A stretch of DNA of 64,000 nucleotides from Buttiauxella sp. A111 (GCF_014189855.1 NZ_BJFN01000005.1:1-64000), one strand, 5' to 3'. Counted from the stretch's first letter, positions 38,179-46,938 are shown. The notes: generated by a model not told the origin, from the letters alone. Numbers and translations: made by a program.

Positions 38179-39213
38179 ATGGAAAAAATGCGTAAGCGTC
38201 GTGGTACCGGACGAGTCACGCTGCAAGAAGTCGCCAATTATGCGGGTGTTGGAACTATGACGGTTTCCCGGGCGTTGAGAACCCCGGAACAGGTTTCCGA
38301 CAAATTGCGCGAGAAGATTGAACAAGCAGTGGAAGAATTGGGTTATATCCCCAATCGGGCTGCGGGGGCGTTGGCTTCAGGTCACAGTGATACGGTCGGC
38401 GTGCTGATACCTTCTCTGACCGATAAAGCCAGTTCGCGCTTTATGCAGTCGTTACAGCAAGTACTGAATAAAAATGAGTTCCAGCTACTGCTTGGCTGCC
38501 ATGAACATAATCAGCATAAAGAAGCTGAAATTTTAATGACGTTACTGCAAAGCAATCCGGCTGCACTGGTGATTTTTGGTTCTCAGTTGGCAGAAAAAAC
38601 CTACCAGATTCTCGAAAAAACCAATATTCCCACCATTAACGTCGTCGGTTCCCCTTTCAGCCAGGCGCGAATTACGCTTGAAACGGCATTTTTTGAGGCG
38701 TCACATAAACTGACCGAACATCTGTTGGATCAGGGGTATAAGAATATTGGTTTTATCGGTGCGCACATGGACAACCGCTTACAGCGCCAGCAACTGAACG
38801 GCTGGCATAAAGCGATGCTGAGTCGTTACCAGAATTCCGACCAGGTGATCACCACGCCGGATGCCGCTAGCTTGCAGTTTGGCCGTTATGCATTGACCGA
38901 AATATTACAACGCCAGCCAGAGCTGGATGCTGTGATTTGCAGCCATGAGGAGATCGCGCTAGGCATCATGTTTGAGTGCCAACGGCGCTTGCTGAAAATC
39001 CCCGGAAATATCGCGGTGGCTTGTCTCGACGGTTCGGACAGTTGCGATCAAACGCATCCGACGCTGACCTCAATCCGTATTGATTATAAAAAAATGGGTA
39101 AAGATGCGGGTAAGCTACTGATTGAGCTATTGAATGATGAGCGGGATGACGAATTAGATGAATCGCGAGTTGAGCAATTTAGCTACCAGATTGAATTACG
39201 CCAGAGTACTTGA
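38179..39213 (+). CDS. LacI-family transcriptional regulator of the PTS operon
   Basis: A 344-residue regulator. The helix-turn-helix is VTLQEVANYAGVGTMTVSRAL (about 13-33), followed by the hinge YIPNRAAGALAS and a sugar-binding core (VGVLIPSLTDKASSRFMQSLQ). It looks closest to the GntR/IdnR branch of LacI regulators rather than to RbsR. Its gene diverges from the ascorbate-type PTS across a triple operator, so it is the likely local repressor. The ligand is unknown. Confidence 0.85.
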   Translation: MEKMRKRRGTGRVTLQEVANYAGVGTMTVSRALRTPEQVSDKLREKIEQAVEELGYIPNRAAGALASGHSDTVGVLIPSLTDKASSRFMQSLQQVLNKNEFQLLLGCHEHNQHKEAEILMTLLQSNPAALVIFGSQLAEKTYQILEKTNIPTINVVGSPFSQARITLETAFFEASHKLTEHLLDQGYKNIGFIGAHMDNRLQRQQLNGWHKAMLSRYQNSDQVITTPDAASLQFGRYALTEILQRQPELDAVICSHEEIALGIMFECQRRLLKIPGNIAVACLDGSDSCDQTHPTLTSIRIDYKKMGKDAGKLLIELLNDERDDELDESRVEQFSYQIELRQST

Positions 39214-39228
39214 GCACACCCGTTGCAG

Positions 39229-39255
39229 GGCGGATAAGCGCAAGCGCTATCCGCC
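39229..39255. repeat. REP-like hairpin between convergent genes
   Basis: GGCGGATA (39229-39236) pairs with TATCCGCC (39248-39255), with an inner AGCG/CGCT. It lies between the ends of the regulator gene and yieH. The GCGGATA..TATCCGC form is that of enterobacterial REP/BIME units and may end both transcripts. Confidence 0.6.
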
Positions 39256-39263
39256 AGATTTCT

Positions 39264-39929
39264 TTATTCCGTAATATCCCAACCCCGCGCGCGCCATAAT
39301 TCCGGCAACTGCGCCAAATCGGTAAAGGTCGTCACTTTCGGATGGTCAATTGGCTTGTTATGCGGATCGGCGCAGAAGTAGAAAACCTCCATTCCTGCGG
39401 CAATACCTGATTGCGCTCCAGCCATCGAATCATCCACCAGCACGCAGTTTTTCACATCAACGCGCATCGCATCGGCGGCATGGAACATGATCGCCGGATC
39501 GGGTTTCCATGCCTTGATGTCATAACCGCTAAACAGTTTGTCCGGGAAATGGCCGAGCATGCCGGTTTTGCCCAGCGAATGCTGCATTTTGCTGACCGGG
39601 CCATTGGAAACGATACACATCGGCACCTTGATTTGCGCAATGAGCGCTGCAGCACCTTCAATCTCCACGAGTTCGCTGTCGAAAAGTCGCGAAACTTCTG
39701 CGCGAAAAATTTTCTCCAGCTCCTCTTTTGCGAAGTTCACGCCATGTTGGGCATTGATAGTGTCGATGATCTCGTAGAGCTTGATCCCCTTGAAGGTTTT
39801 ATGAACTTCCTCAAGCGCAAGTTCAATGCCGTTTTGCGCAAACATATGCACGTAGGCTTTGGAGCAAATAACCTCACTATCAACCAGCGTACCATCGCAG
39901 TCGAAGAACACCGCATCTATCCGGGACAT
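39264..39929 (-). CDS. yieH: HAD-family sugar phosphatase YieH (6-phosphogluconate phosphatase)
   Basis: A 221-residue HAD hydrolase, the E. coli length. The nucleophile motif is FFDCDGTLVDSE, motif II is in CIVSNGP, and the acidic motif is in VLVDDSMAGAQSGIAAGM. E. coli YieH dephosphorylates 6-phosphogluconate and related compounds in vitro. It lies between the PTS/LacI block and divergent adeP. Confidence 0.92.
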   Translation of the reverse strand: MSRIDAVFFDCDGTLVDSEVICSKAYVHMFAQNGIELALEEVHKTFKGIKLYEIIDTINAQHGVNFAKEELEKIFRAEVSRLFDSELVEIEGAAALIAQIKVPMCIVSNGPVSKMQHSLGKTGMLGHFPDKLFSGYDIKAWKPDPAIMFHAADAMRVDVKNCVLVDDSMAGAQSGIAAGMEVFYFCADPHNKPIDHPKVTTFTDLAQLPELWRARGWDITE

Positions 39930-39988
39930 ACCGCTTCCTTTTATTAAAGTGAAGGATCATCTTACCCAATTTGCGCAATTTTTGCGGC

Positions 39989-40004
39989 ACGCAATCGTTG
40001 CCGT
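39989..40004. promoter_or_regulatory. PurR-type operator upstream of adeP
   Basis: ACGCAATCGTTGCCGT fits the PurR consensus ANGCAANCGNTTNCNT with one mismatch. It lies about 105 bp before the adenine permease start, in line with purine control of this gene. Confidence 0.7.
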
Positions 40005-40109
40005 ATAAGAATTTTCAATGAAAAAAATACAACGTTGGTCATTATGTTTTGTATTTTTTGGTATAGGATAGCGACGGATTTTCCCTCTCAATGTTCGGAA
40101 TTAAGACTA

Positions 40110-41447
40110 ATGAGCCAACCACAATCTACTCCGGCTGCAAATCCGGGGCTGCTCGAGCGCGTGTTTAAACTGCGCGAACACGGCACCACGGCACGCACTG
40201 AAGTGATCGCCGGTCTTACGACCTTCCTGACGATGGTGTATATCGTTTTCGTCAACCCGCAGATCCTTGGCGCCGCTGGTATGGATACCCAGGCCGTTTT
40301 TGTCACCACCTGTTTGATTGCCGCATTAGGTAGCATCCTGATGGGTATTTTCGCCAACCTGCCAGTCGCACTGGCGCCAGCGATGGGCCTGAATGCGTTC
40401 TTCGCCTTTGTGGTTGTTGGCGCAATGGGAATTTCCTGGCAAGTGGGTATGGGTGCCATTTTCTGGGGTGCCACAGGTCTGCTGTTGCTGACCATTTTCC
40501 GCGTGCGTTACTGGATGATTGCCAATATTCCTGTGAGCCTGCGCGTAGGCATCACCAGCGGTATTGGTCTGTTCATCGGGATGATGGGCCTGAAAAACGC
40601 CGGGATTATCGTTGCGAACAAAGACACTCTGGTGAGCATCGGCAACCTGACTTCCCACAGCGTGCTGCTGGGTGCATTAGGCTTCTTTATCATCGCAATT
40701 CTGGCCTCGCGTAACATTCACGCCGCTGTGCTGGTTTCCATTGTGGTCACTACACTGTTGGGCTGGATGATGGGCGATGTGCAATACCACGGTATTGTTT
40801 CTGCACCACCAAGCGTACTTTCAGTGGTTGGCCAGGTTGATTTAGCCGGTTCGCTGAACATTGGTCTGGCAGGCGTTATCTTCTCCTTCATGTTGGTTAA
40901 CCTGTTTGACTCCTCCGGTACGTTGATTGGCGTAACAGACAAAGCCGGGCTTGCCGACGAAAAAGGTAAATTCCCTCGCATGAAGCAGGCGCTGTATGTT
41001 GATAGCGTATCTTCTGTTGCGGGTGCGTTTATCGGGACATCGTCCGTTACCGCGTATATCGAAAGTTCTTCTGGCGTGTCTGTCGGTGGGCGTACTGGCC
41101 TGACGGCAGTGATCGTGGGCTTGCTGTTCTTGCTGGTTATCTTCCTGTCCCCGCTGGCAGGCATGGTTCCGGCATATGCCGCCGCAGGCGCTCTGATTTA
41201 CGTTGGCGTGTTGATGACATCCAGCCTGTCTCGTGTGAAGTGGGATGACCTGACTGAAGCGGTTCCAGCGTTCATTACTGCTGTAATGATGCCATTTAGC
41301 TTCTCAATCACTGAAGGTATCGCACTGGGCTTCATCTCTTACTGTGTGATGAAACTCGGCACAGGTCGCTGGCGTGAAATCAGCCCATGCGTGATTGTCG
41401 TAGCGCTGTTGTTTATCCTGAAGATTGTGTTTATCGACGCACACTAA
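40110..41447 (+). CDS. adeP: Adenine permease AdeP (NCS2/AzgA family)
   Basis: A 445-residue proton-coupled adenine importer, the E. coli AdeP (YieG/PurP) length. It has about 12-14 membrane segments; NCS2/AzgA landmarks are TEVIAGLTTFLTMVYIVFVN and ALAPAMGLNAFFAF near the N-terminus and IGTSSVTAYIESSSGVSVGG in the middle. I placed the start at the ATG at 40110 (MSQPQSTPAANPGLL); the frame is open for 25 codons upstream. Confidence 0.94.
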   Translation: MSQPQSTPAANPGLLERVFKLREHGTTARTEVIAGLTTFLTMVYIVFVNPQILGAAGMDTQAVFVTTCLIAALGSILMGIFANLPVALAPAMGLNAFFAFVVVGAMGISWQVGMGAIFWGATGLLLLTIFRVRYWMIANIPVSLRVGITSGIGLFIGMMGLKNAGIIVANKDTLVSIGNLTSHSVLLGALGFFIIAILASRNIHAAVLVSIVVTTLLGWMMGDVQYHGIVSAPPSVLSVVGQVDLAGSLNIGLAGVIFSFMLVNLFDSSGTLIGVTDKAGLADEKGKFPRMKQALYVDSVSSVAGAFIGTSSVTAYIESSSGVSVGGRTGLTAVIVGLLFLLVIFLSPLAGMVPAYAAAGALIYVGVLMTSSLSRVKWDDLTEAVPAFITAVMMPFSFSITEGIALGFISYCVMKLGTGRWREISPCVIVVALLFILKIVFIDAH

Positions 41448-41464
41448 TACCCGTCATACTTCAA
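41448..41464. repeat. ERIC end remnant
   Basis: TACCCGTCATACTTCAA directly after the adeP stop matches an ERIC terminus, with nothing of the rest. Confidence 0.5.
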
Positions 41465-41470
41465 TCTGAA

Positions 41471-41502
41471 AATAGCCAGTCATTGTGACTGGCTATTATT
41501 TT
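41471..41502. terminator. Terminator shared by adeP and ramA
   Basis: AATAGCCAGTCA (41471-41482) and TGACTGGCTATT (41486-41497) form a 12-bp stem with a 3-nt loop, followed by ATTATTTT on the plus strand and TTTT on the minus strand. The ramA stop codon is inside the stem. Confidence 0.85.
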
Positions 41503-41821
41503 CCCGGCGATATCGACCCGGCGGCTGGTTGAACGTACGCGTAAAAATGCGCGTAAACGTCTGCTGCGAATCAAAACCGTACCTCAGACTAATATCGTAA
41601 ACCTTGTTATCGGTATCGCGTAAATCACGCGCCGCCAGCAACAGTTTACGCTCGCGAATGTACTTCCCAAGACTCTCGCCTTTGTACTGCATGAACAATC
41701 GTTGCAGATGCCACTTCGAATAACCCGCGTGATCGGCAATAACATCAATACGTAATGGTTGATGCAAATTGTCGTCAATCCATTGAACAATGGTGTCGAT
41801 AACTTGAGCGGAAATTGTCAT
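41480..41821 (-). CDS. ramA: AraC-family multidrug-resistance activator RamA
   Basis: A 113-residue single-domain AraC/XylS activator, the length of Klebsiella and Salmonella RamA. It has the same N-terminus MTISAQVIDTIV and the two helix-turn-helix units (ADHAGYSKWHLQRLFMQY and SLRYGFDSQQTFTRIFTRTF). RamA activates acrAB-tolC and lowers porin level through the mar/sox/rob box. It lies downstream of romA with divergent ramR beyond, the known ramR-romA-ramA order. MarA, SoxS and Rob are the paralogues to rule out; the N-terminus favours RamA. Confidence 0.93.
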   Translation of the reverse strand: MTISAQVIDTIVQWIDDNLHQPLRIDVIADHAGYSKWHLQRLFMQYKGESLGKYIRERKLLLAARDLRDTDNKVYDISLRYGFDSQQTFTRIFTRTFNQPPGRYRRENNSQSQ

Positions 41822-41842
41822 TCATCCCCCTGCGTAGCTCGC

Positions 41843-42964
41843 TTACAAGGCACTGGCATCTTCCCACCAGGCGCTAAATTGTTGTGCGGTATCGTTAACC
41901 CAAACTGGTTCACCCTGTTTTGGTGTTAACAAGCGGAAGCTTTTATCTGAGCTGGCTTCAGCCAGGCTTTTGTAAGGTGCATCCCAGGTATGTTTTGCCA
42001 GCACAAAGCGACCCGCATGGCCAGGCAGCACGGCGCGTGCATTAAGCTCCTGCGCGGCTTGAGCTGTTTCATTTGGCATCATATGGATGTTGTTCCAGTC
42101 CTCGTCGTACTGGCCATTTTCCATAATGGCGATGTCTACCGAACCAAACTGTTCGCCAATCGCTTTGAAGTGCGGTCCGTAACCGGTATCGCCGCTGTAA
42201 TAGATTTTGTGGTTGTCCGTCACGAACATAAAACTGGCCCACAGCGTCTGGTTGCTCTTCAGGCTGCGGCCGGAAAAATGACGTGCGGGTAAAACATGCA
42301 CGGTCAGCTCATTCGAGATTTTTACCGCCTGGTTCCAGTCTTTTTCATGAATAATGTCGCTGTTTATCCCCCAGTAACGCAGATGAGATCCGACACCGAG
42401 CGGCGTAACCACCTGGCGGATTTTGGGTTTCAGCGCCTTGATGGTGGCGAAATCTAGATGATCGTAATGGTCATGGGAGATAATCAGCAGATCGATTTCG
42501 GGCATCGACTCCGCCGTCCACGGGTAATTCCCTGGAAAAGCCTTATTCAGAAACGAAAAGGGCGCGGCGTAATTGCTGAATACCGGATCGATCAAAATAC
42601 GTTTTCCAGCGAGCTGGATATACCACGAGGAGTGGCCGAGCCAGACCATTGTGTCCTGCTCCAGCTGTATGCTTGCGAGATCGGTTTGCACTAACGGCAA
42701 CGGCTGCTGCGGGCGTGAGTTCTCACGCTTTGCGGTTAAAAACTCCCACCACGCCGCGATCATACTTTTCTGCCCGGTATAACCCTGGGTTGGAACCTGG
42801 TTGCGAAATTGCCCGTCAACGTAGTTGGCAGAACGTTCGACTAAACTTAAACCTTCTCCCTGCGGAGCCTGACCAAACCCGGCATTCAGGACAAAAGGCA
42901 AACTGGCTGCTGTAGCAATCAACATAATGAGTACCGCACATAAGGAGAGACGTTTCAAATCCAT
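41843..42964 (-). CDS. romA: RomA, metallo-beta-lactamase-fold protein of the ram locus
   Basis: A 373-residue protein with an N-terminal hydrophobic segment (LSLCAVLIMLIATAASLPFV), then an MBL fold of the UlaG/NAPE-PLD-like type. Metal ligands are in HSSWYIQ, SHDHYDHLD and PGHAGRF. RomA lies upstream of ramA in Enterobacter and Klebsiella, where it was first reported to affect outer-membrane proteins. The start follows GAGGAACC. It is 21 bp from ramA, so the two form one transcript under RamR. Confidence 0.88.
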   Translation of the reverse strand: MDLKRLSLCAVLIMLIATAASLPFVLNAGFGQAPQGEGLSLVERSANYVDGQFRNQVPTQGYTGQKSMIAAWWEFLTAKRENSRPQQPLPLVQTDLASIQLEQDTMVWLGHSSWYIQLAGKRILIDPVFSNYAAPFSFLNKAFPGNYPWTAESMPEIDLLIISHDHYDHLDFATIKALKPKIRQVVTPLGVGSHLRYWGINSDIIHEKDWNQAVKISNELTVHVLPARHFSGRSLKSNQTLWASFMFVTDNHKIYYSGDTGYGPHFKAIGEQFGSVDIAIMENGQYDEDWNNIHMMPNETAQAAQELNARAVLPGHAGRFVLAKHTWDAPYKSLAEASSDKSFRLLTPKQGEPVWVNDTAQQFSAWWEDASAL

Positions 42965-43010
42965 GCCTGGTTCCTCGTCCCATCCATTGGGTCGAATCTA
43001 ACAAACTTGA

Positions 43011-43034
43011 TAATGAGTGAGTAAGCACTCATTA
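43011..43034. promoter_or_regulatory. RamR operator between romA and ramR
   Basis: TAATGAGTG (43011-43019) and CACTCATTA (43026-43034) form a perfect 9-bp inverted repeat around AGTAAG. The TGAGTG..CACTCA form matches the known RamR binding site. It is placed to repress both the romA-ramA operon and ramR. Confidence 0.88.
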
Positions 43035-43145
43035 TAGATGGGAAGTGATTAGCGTCAAGATGCTTTTCAAACGCTGACATTGAGCGTTGCAGTGACGGAG
43101 TCAGCGTGATTCAATTCCGTTTTTAGAATTCAGAGGGTAAACGTT

Positions 43146-43718
43146 GTGGCTCGTCCGAAGAGTGAAGATAAAAAATTAGCGTTACTGGAAGCCGCGACAA
43201 CCGCCATTGGCCTGTCGGGGATCGCAGCATCAACTGCGCAGATTGCCCGTGCAGCTGGTGTGGCAGAGGGGACGCTGTTTCGCTATTTTGCCACTAAGGA
43301 CGATTTACTTAACGAGCTCTATCTTCATGTAAAACAAGACTTGTGCCAGACGATGCTGGCCAATATCGACCGAACTTTAAAAGATCCGAAAGAATATACC
43401 CGTTATGTCTGGAACAGTTATATCGACTGGGCTATTTGCAATCCTGAGGCACATCGGGCAATTCGTCAGTTGTCTGTGAGCGACAAGATAGGCGAAGAAA
43501 CCAAGCAGAAAGTAGCGGAGTTATTTCCTGAGTTACACGAGATCTGCTCGCAATCAATATTGAAGGCTTTTCAGAGTGGCCCATATCGTGCATTCAGTGA
43601 TGCGATTTTTTCTTCACTGGCAGAAACCACAATGGAATTCGCCAGCCGCGAACCAGAACGAGCCAGCGATTTTAAGGCTTTAGGTTTTGAAACTATGTGG
43701 CGTGCTTTAGCTCAATAA
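43146..43718 (+). CDS. ramR: TetR-family repressor RamR
   Basis: A 190-residue TetR regulator that begins [18 protein letters not shown] as RamR does. The helix-turn-helix is [25 protein letters not shown]. RamR represses ramA; bile acids and several drugs release it, and loss-of-function mutations give multidrug resistance. The frame here is intact, so the locus should be under repression. Confidence 0.92.
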   Translation: MARPKSEDKKLALLEAATTAIGLSGIAASTAQIARAAGVAEGTLFRYFATKDDLLNELYLHVKQDLCQTMLANIDRTLKDPKEYTRYVWNSYIDWAICNPEAHRAIRQLSVSDKIGEETKQKVAELFPELHEICSQSILKAFQSGPYRAFSDAIFSSLAETTMEFASREPERASDFKALGFETMWRALAQ

Positions 43719-43775
43719 TATCCGTCATTCTTCGAGCCGCAGGTGCGTTGATGCAGCTCGAATTATTTTGGATAT
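43718..43775. repeat. Internally deleted ERIC element
   Basis: Ends ATATCCGTCATTCTTCGAG and GCTCGAATTATTTTGGATAT are joined by a short GCAGGTGCGTTGATGC, leaving about 58 bp. The hairpin core is lost. It lies between the ends of ramR and chrR. Confidence 0.82.
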
Positions 43776-43785
43776 CTTGCGGAGT

Positions 43786-44352
43786 TTAGGATTTAACGCG
43801 CTTAATGTACTCACCAAATGCGGTGAGTTGCCCCGCCAGATGATCAAGCGTACTTTGATCGACGACTTCGCCTGTCTGCGCATCCACTTTGTTCTGAATC
43901 ACGCCACCCATAAACTCAGGCTTGTTCATCACCATTGCATCCAGGAACACCAGAATCTGACGCAGATGGTACTGACAACGTGCGCCACCAATCGCGCCCA
44001 TTGAACTGGTCTGAATCAGCACCGGTTTCCCTGCCAGAGGCTGTTCTGGCAAACGTGAAAGCCAGTCGATGGCGTTCTTCAGGCCACCTGGCACCGAATA
44101 GTTATATTCTGGCGTGACAATCACCACACCATCTGCAGCGCGAATTTGTTCTGCAATCGTCTCAACGCTGGAGGGGAAACCTTCTTCTTGCTGCATATCG
44201 GCGTCATACAGCGGAATGTCTTTAATCGAGGGCAACGCATTAATGCTCATCCCTGCTGGTGCGATTCCTGGCAGAGTACGGGCGACCATAGCGTTGAATG
44301 AGCCATGGCGAAGGCTACCTAATAACGTGACTATCTTTAACGTGTCGGACAT
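43786..44352 (-). CDS. chrR: NAD(P)H-dependent FMN/quinone reductase ChrR
   Basis: A 188-residue flavoprotein, the length of E. coli ChrR (YieF). The FMN phosphate loop is TLLGSLRHGSFN and the flavin-contact motif is TPEYNYSVPGGLKNAIDW. It reduces quinones by two electrons and also chromate. It is convergent with ramR and follows yieE by 34 bp. Confidence 0.95.
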   Translation of the reverse strand: MSDTLKIVTLLGSLRHGSFNAMVARTLPGIAPAGMSINALPSIKDIPLYDADMQQEEGFPSSVETIAEQIRAADGVVIVTPEYNYSVPGGLKNAIDWLSRLPEQPLAGKPVLIQTSSMGAIGGARCQYHLRQILVFLDAMVMNKPEFMGGVIQNKVDAQTGEVVDQSTLDHLAGQLTAFGEYIKRVKS

Positions 44353-44386
44353 GGATACCTCTTTTTGTCAGGACGTTCATAAATGA

Positions 44387-45115
44387 TCAGTTTTGATGTA
44401 ACACTTTTTCTGACGGCATGCTGGTTAAGCGAATGATGCTGCCATTGTGATCACGATAGCGAGACTTTACATCCCACAGACGGTGCCAGTTTTGCGGGCT
44501 TTCAAACTCCCACAAATTGAGTTTTTCAATTGCTGGAGACACCACACATCCCCAGATTAACAGGCCTTCCACATCACTGATCGCTTCAATTTCAGACTGA
44601 CAGTTAACACGAATACGCCCGGCGCCAGGCAGAAGCTGCAAACTATCTTCGCGGCCGGTTAATTTAAATGCGCTTTGGTGCAGCGTACGCAGTTGGGCCC
44701 GTGCCTCACCTGGGTTTTTTTGATTGTTTATCCAGATGGACTCATTGCTGCGAAAGGTGGGATCCGAGGCGACGGACGGGAGGTGACCGAAAGACTGGTT
44801 AATTTCAATATCCAGCCCGCAGCGACCCTCGGTCGTGACCAATACACCGACCTTATTCCCGGCATAAGCAACGCTGAAATCCATCAGTGAAGCGTCGGCA
44901 AAGTGTGGCCGTCCGGCTGCGGTCGTCACGATTTCCGGCAGTTGTTGAATGCCGTAAAGCATATGTAGCAATTCCGCGAGTAAGCTGCGTGAGGCTAAAA
45001 ATCGTGAACGGCGATGTTCTGGCATTTGTTGAGCGCGGGCGAGGCATTCTTCACTCAGCCGGCTCGAAAAGGGGAATTTGGGATTGATAGTCCATCTTGC
45101 GAAGTGCGTTGCCAT
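44387..45115 (-). CDS. yieE: 4'-phosphopantetheinyl transferase-like protein YieE
   Basis: A 242-residue Sfp/AcpT-type protein. The Mg/CoA-binding motif is in GLDIEINQ. A later motif FRSNESIWI...KLTGRED partly departs from the classical WxxKEA. E. coli YieE (AcpT-like) is about 249 residues. I chose the ATG at 45115 (MATHFARWTINP), preceded by AAGGAGAGACAA. Its upstream region is replaced by an ERIC element starting 15 bp before the start codon. Partner carrier protein unknown. Confidence 0.82.
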   Translation of the reverse strand: MATHFARWTINPKFPFSSRLSEECLARAQQMPEHRRSRFLASRSLLAELLHMLYGIQQLPEIVTTAAGRPHFADASLMDFSVAYAGNKVGVLVTTEGRCGLDIEINQSFGHLPSVASDPTFRSNESIWINNQKNPGEARAQLRTLHQSAFKLTGREDSLQLLPGAGRIRVNCQSEIEAISDVEGLLIWGCVVSPAIEKLNLWEFESPQNWHRLWDVKSRYRDHNGSIIRLTSMPSEKVLHQN

Positions 45116-45129
45116 TTGTCTCTCCTTGA

Positions 45130-45255
45130 TATACCCGTCGTCTTTCAAGTTTCAGATGCGTTGGCTGCTTTCACTCACACGAATCACTGAGTTTACTAAG
45201 CTCATCGTGATTCGTTCTCTTGCCGCCTTTCTGAAACTCGAAATACATAGGGTAA
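45130..45255. repeat. Full-length ERIC element upstream of yieE
   Basis: About 126 bp from ATACCCGTCGTCTTTCAAG to GAAACTCGAAATACATAGGGTA. The core arms ACGAATCACTGAGTTTACT and AAGCTCATCGTGATTCGT form the hairpin, though their sequence departs from the classical CTGGGG core. Confidence 0.85.
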
Positions 45256-45396
45256 AATGGGCAATCTCGATTGTAGGTTTTTTAGTAGCGAAACGCACGG
45301 CGAGAACGTGTAAAAAAACGTCAAATATTGATCAAATGATCAACTCCATGAATACTTTGACGTTATCGTGAGCACTCTTTAGTGCCGCAGATACGA
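45256..45396. other. Gene-free stretch between ERIC and the mnmE terminator
   Basis: About 140 A/T-rich bases probably holding the yieE promoter. In E. coli K-12 the tna operon, mdtL and yidZ lie between yieE and mnmE; none is present here. The whole gap 45116-45467 is explained by the ERIC element, this stretch and the terminator. Confidence 0.5.
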
Positions 45397-45433
45397 TAAA
45401 AAAAATCCCGCAACAGCTGATGCGTTGCGGGAT
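45397..45433 (-). terminator. mnmE terminator
   Basis: On the minus strand ATCCCGCAAC and GTTGCGGGAT form a 10-bp stem followed by eight T. Confidence 0.92.
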
Positions 45434-45467
45434 GAGTAAAAAGTGAGCACACGCTAACTTTTTTGGC

Positions 45468-46832
45468 TTACTTACCGATACAGAAACTCGAGAAAATGCA
45501 TCCAAGCAAATCATCAGAGGTAAATTCTCCGGTGATTTCACTCAAGCTTTGTTGAGAAAGACGCAGTTCCTCAGCCAGCAATTCCCCAGCCCATGCGCCC
45601 AGCAGCTGCGCTTTACCTTGCTGAAGATGGGTTGCTGCCTGCTCCAGCGCTTGCAGATGGCGACGACGCGCCATGAAACCGCCTTCCATGTTGGTTTCAA
45701 AGCCCATGCTCTGTTTTAGATGGGCGCGCAGCACATCTACGCCTTCACCGGTACGCGCAGAGAGGCGCACAAGTGAGTGACCATTCACATCGCTCAGACC
45801 CAGCGTTTCACCTGTAACATCGGCTTTGTTACGCACTACAGTAATCGGCAAACGTGCCGGTAAGCGTGCAATAAAGTCAGGCCAAATTTCAGCGGGGTCT
45901 GTGGCGTCGGTTGTTGTACCGTCAACCATGAACAGCACACGGTCAGCTTGTTCGATCTCATTCCATGCACGTTCGATACCGATGCGCTCAACTTCGTCGC
46001 TTGATTCGCGTAAACCTGCAGTATCAATGATATGCAGCGGCATACCGTCGATGTGAATATGTTCGCGCAGTACGTCGCGGGTGGTTCCGGCAATGTCCGT
46101 GACAATCGCGGCTTCGCGGCCTGCCAGCGCATTAAGCAGGCTCGATTTACCGGCATTTGGACGCCCGGCAATGACCACTTTCATCCCTTCGCGCAACAGG
46201 CTTCCCTGACGTGCCTCAGCACGCACGGCGTCCAGGTCGTCTATCACCTGGTTCAGTTGGGCTTCAATTTTTCCGTCTGACAGAAAATCAATTTCCTCGT
46301 CCGGGAAATCAATCGCGGCTTCCACGTAAATTCGCAGATGGGTCAGTGCGTCAACCAAATGGTTGACTCGTGCAGAGAAGGCCCCCTGCAAAGAATTTAA
46401 TGCTGAACGTGCGGCTTGCTCGGAGCTGGCGTCGATCAGGTCGGCGATGGCTTCAGCCTGTGCCAGGTCCAGCTTATCATTCAAAAATGCACGTTCGGAG
46501 AACTCGCCAGGTCTTGCGATACGCACGCCTGATAGCGCCAGGATGCGTTTTAACAGTAAATCCAGGATAACCGGGCCACCGTGACCTTGCAGTTCCAGCA
46601 CATCCTCACCCGTGAATGAATTGGGGCCCGGGAACCACAGCGCGATGCCTTGATCCAGCACGCTGCCGTCCGCATCACGGAATGGCAGGTAATCGGCATA
46701 ACGTGGTTTGGGTAATTTACCCAGAATGGCTTGTGCCACTTCACGTGCTTGAAGGCCTGAGACGCGCAGGATACCGACCCCACCACGTCCCGGCGGTGTC
46801 GCCTGGGCAACGATTGTCTCGTTATGGCTCAT
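45468..46832 (-). CDS. mnmE: tRNA uridine-34 modification GTPase MnmE
   Basis: A 454-residue potassium-dependent GTPase, the E. coli length. N-terminal folate-binding domain ([14 protein letters not shown]), helical domain, then the G domain with G1 [10 protein letters not shown]3 DTAG and G4 NKAD. The catalytic C-terminal CIGK is intact. It works with MnmG, encoded at the oriC end of the window. Confidence 0.97.
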   Translation of the reverse strand: MSHNETIVAQATPPGRGGVGILRVSGLQAREVAQAILGKLPKPRYADYLPFRDADGSVLDQGIALWFPGPNSFTGEDVLELQGHGGPVILDLLLKRILALSGVRIARPGEFSERAFLNDKLDLAQAEAIADLIDASSEQAARSALNSLQGAFSARVNHLVDALTHLRIYVEAAIDFPDEEIDFLSDGKIEAQLNQVIDDLDAVRAEARQGSLLREGMKVVIAGRPNAGKSSLLNALAGREAAIVTDIAGTTRDVLREHIHIDGMPLHIIDTAGLRESSDEVERIGIERAWNEIEQADRVLFMVDGTTTDATDPAEIWPDFIARLPARLPITVVRNKADVTGETLGLSDVNGHSLVRLSARTGEGVDVLRAHLKQSMGFETNMEGGFMARRRHLQALEQAATHLQQGKAQLLGAWAGELLAEELRLSQQSLSEITGEFTSDDLLGCIFSSFCIGK

Positions 46833-46884
46833 TACTATCCCTTCGTGATTGATTGGCGGAGGTCGCTTCGCTTATCCACTCGAT

Positions 46885-46915
46885 ATAATAAAAAAGGCGG
46901 TCAATTGACCGCCTT
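46885..46915 (-). terminator. yidC terminator
   Basis: AAGGCGGTCAA and TTGACCGCCTT (46894-46915) form a perfect palindrome; on the minus strand it is followed by TTTTTATTATT. It stands between the yidC end and mnmE start. Confidence 0.85.
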
Positions 46916-46938
46916 CTGTTGCACTTAGCTAATGGCTA

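Noticed and set aside
41480-41821. MarA or SoxS instead of RamA
   Set aside because: The N-terminus MTISAQVIDTIV, the 113-residue length and the romA and ramR neighbours point to RamA.
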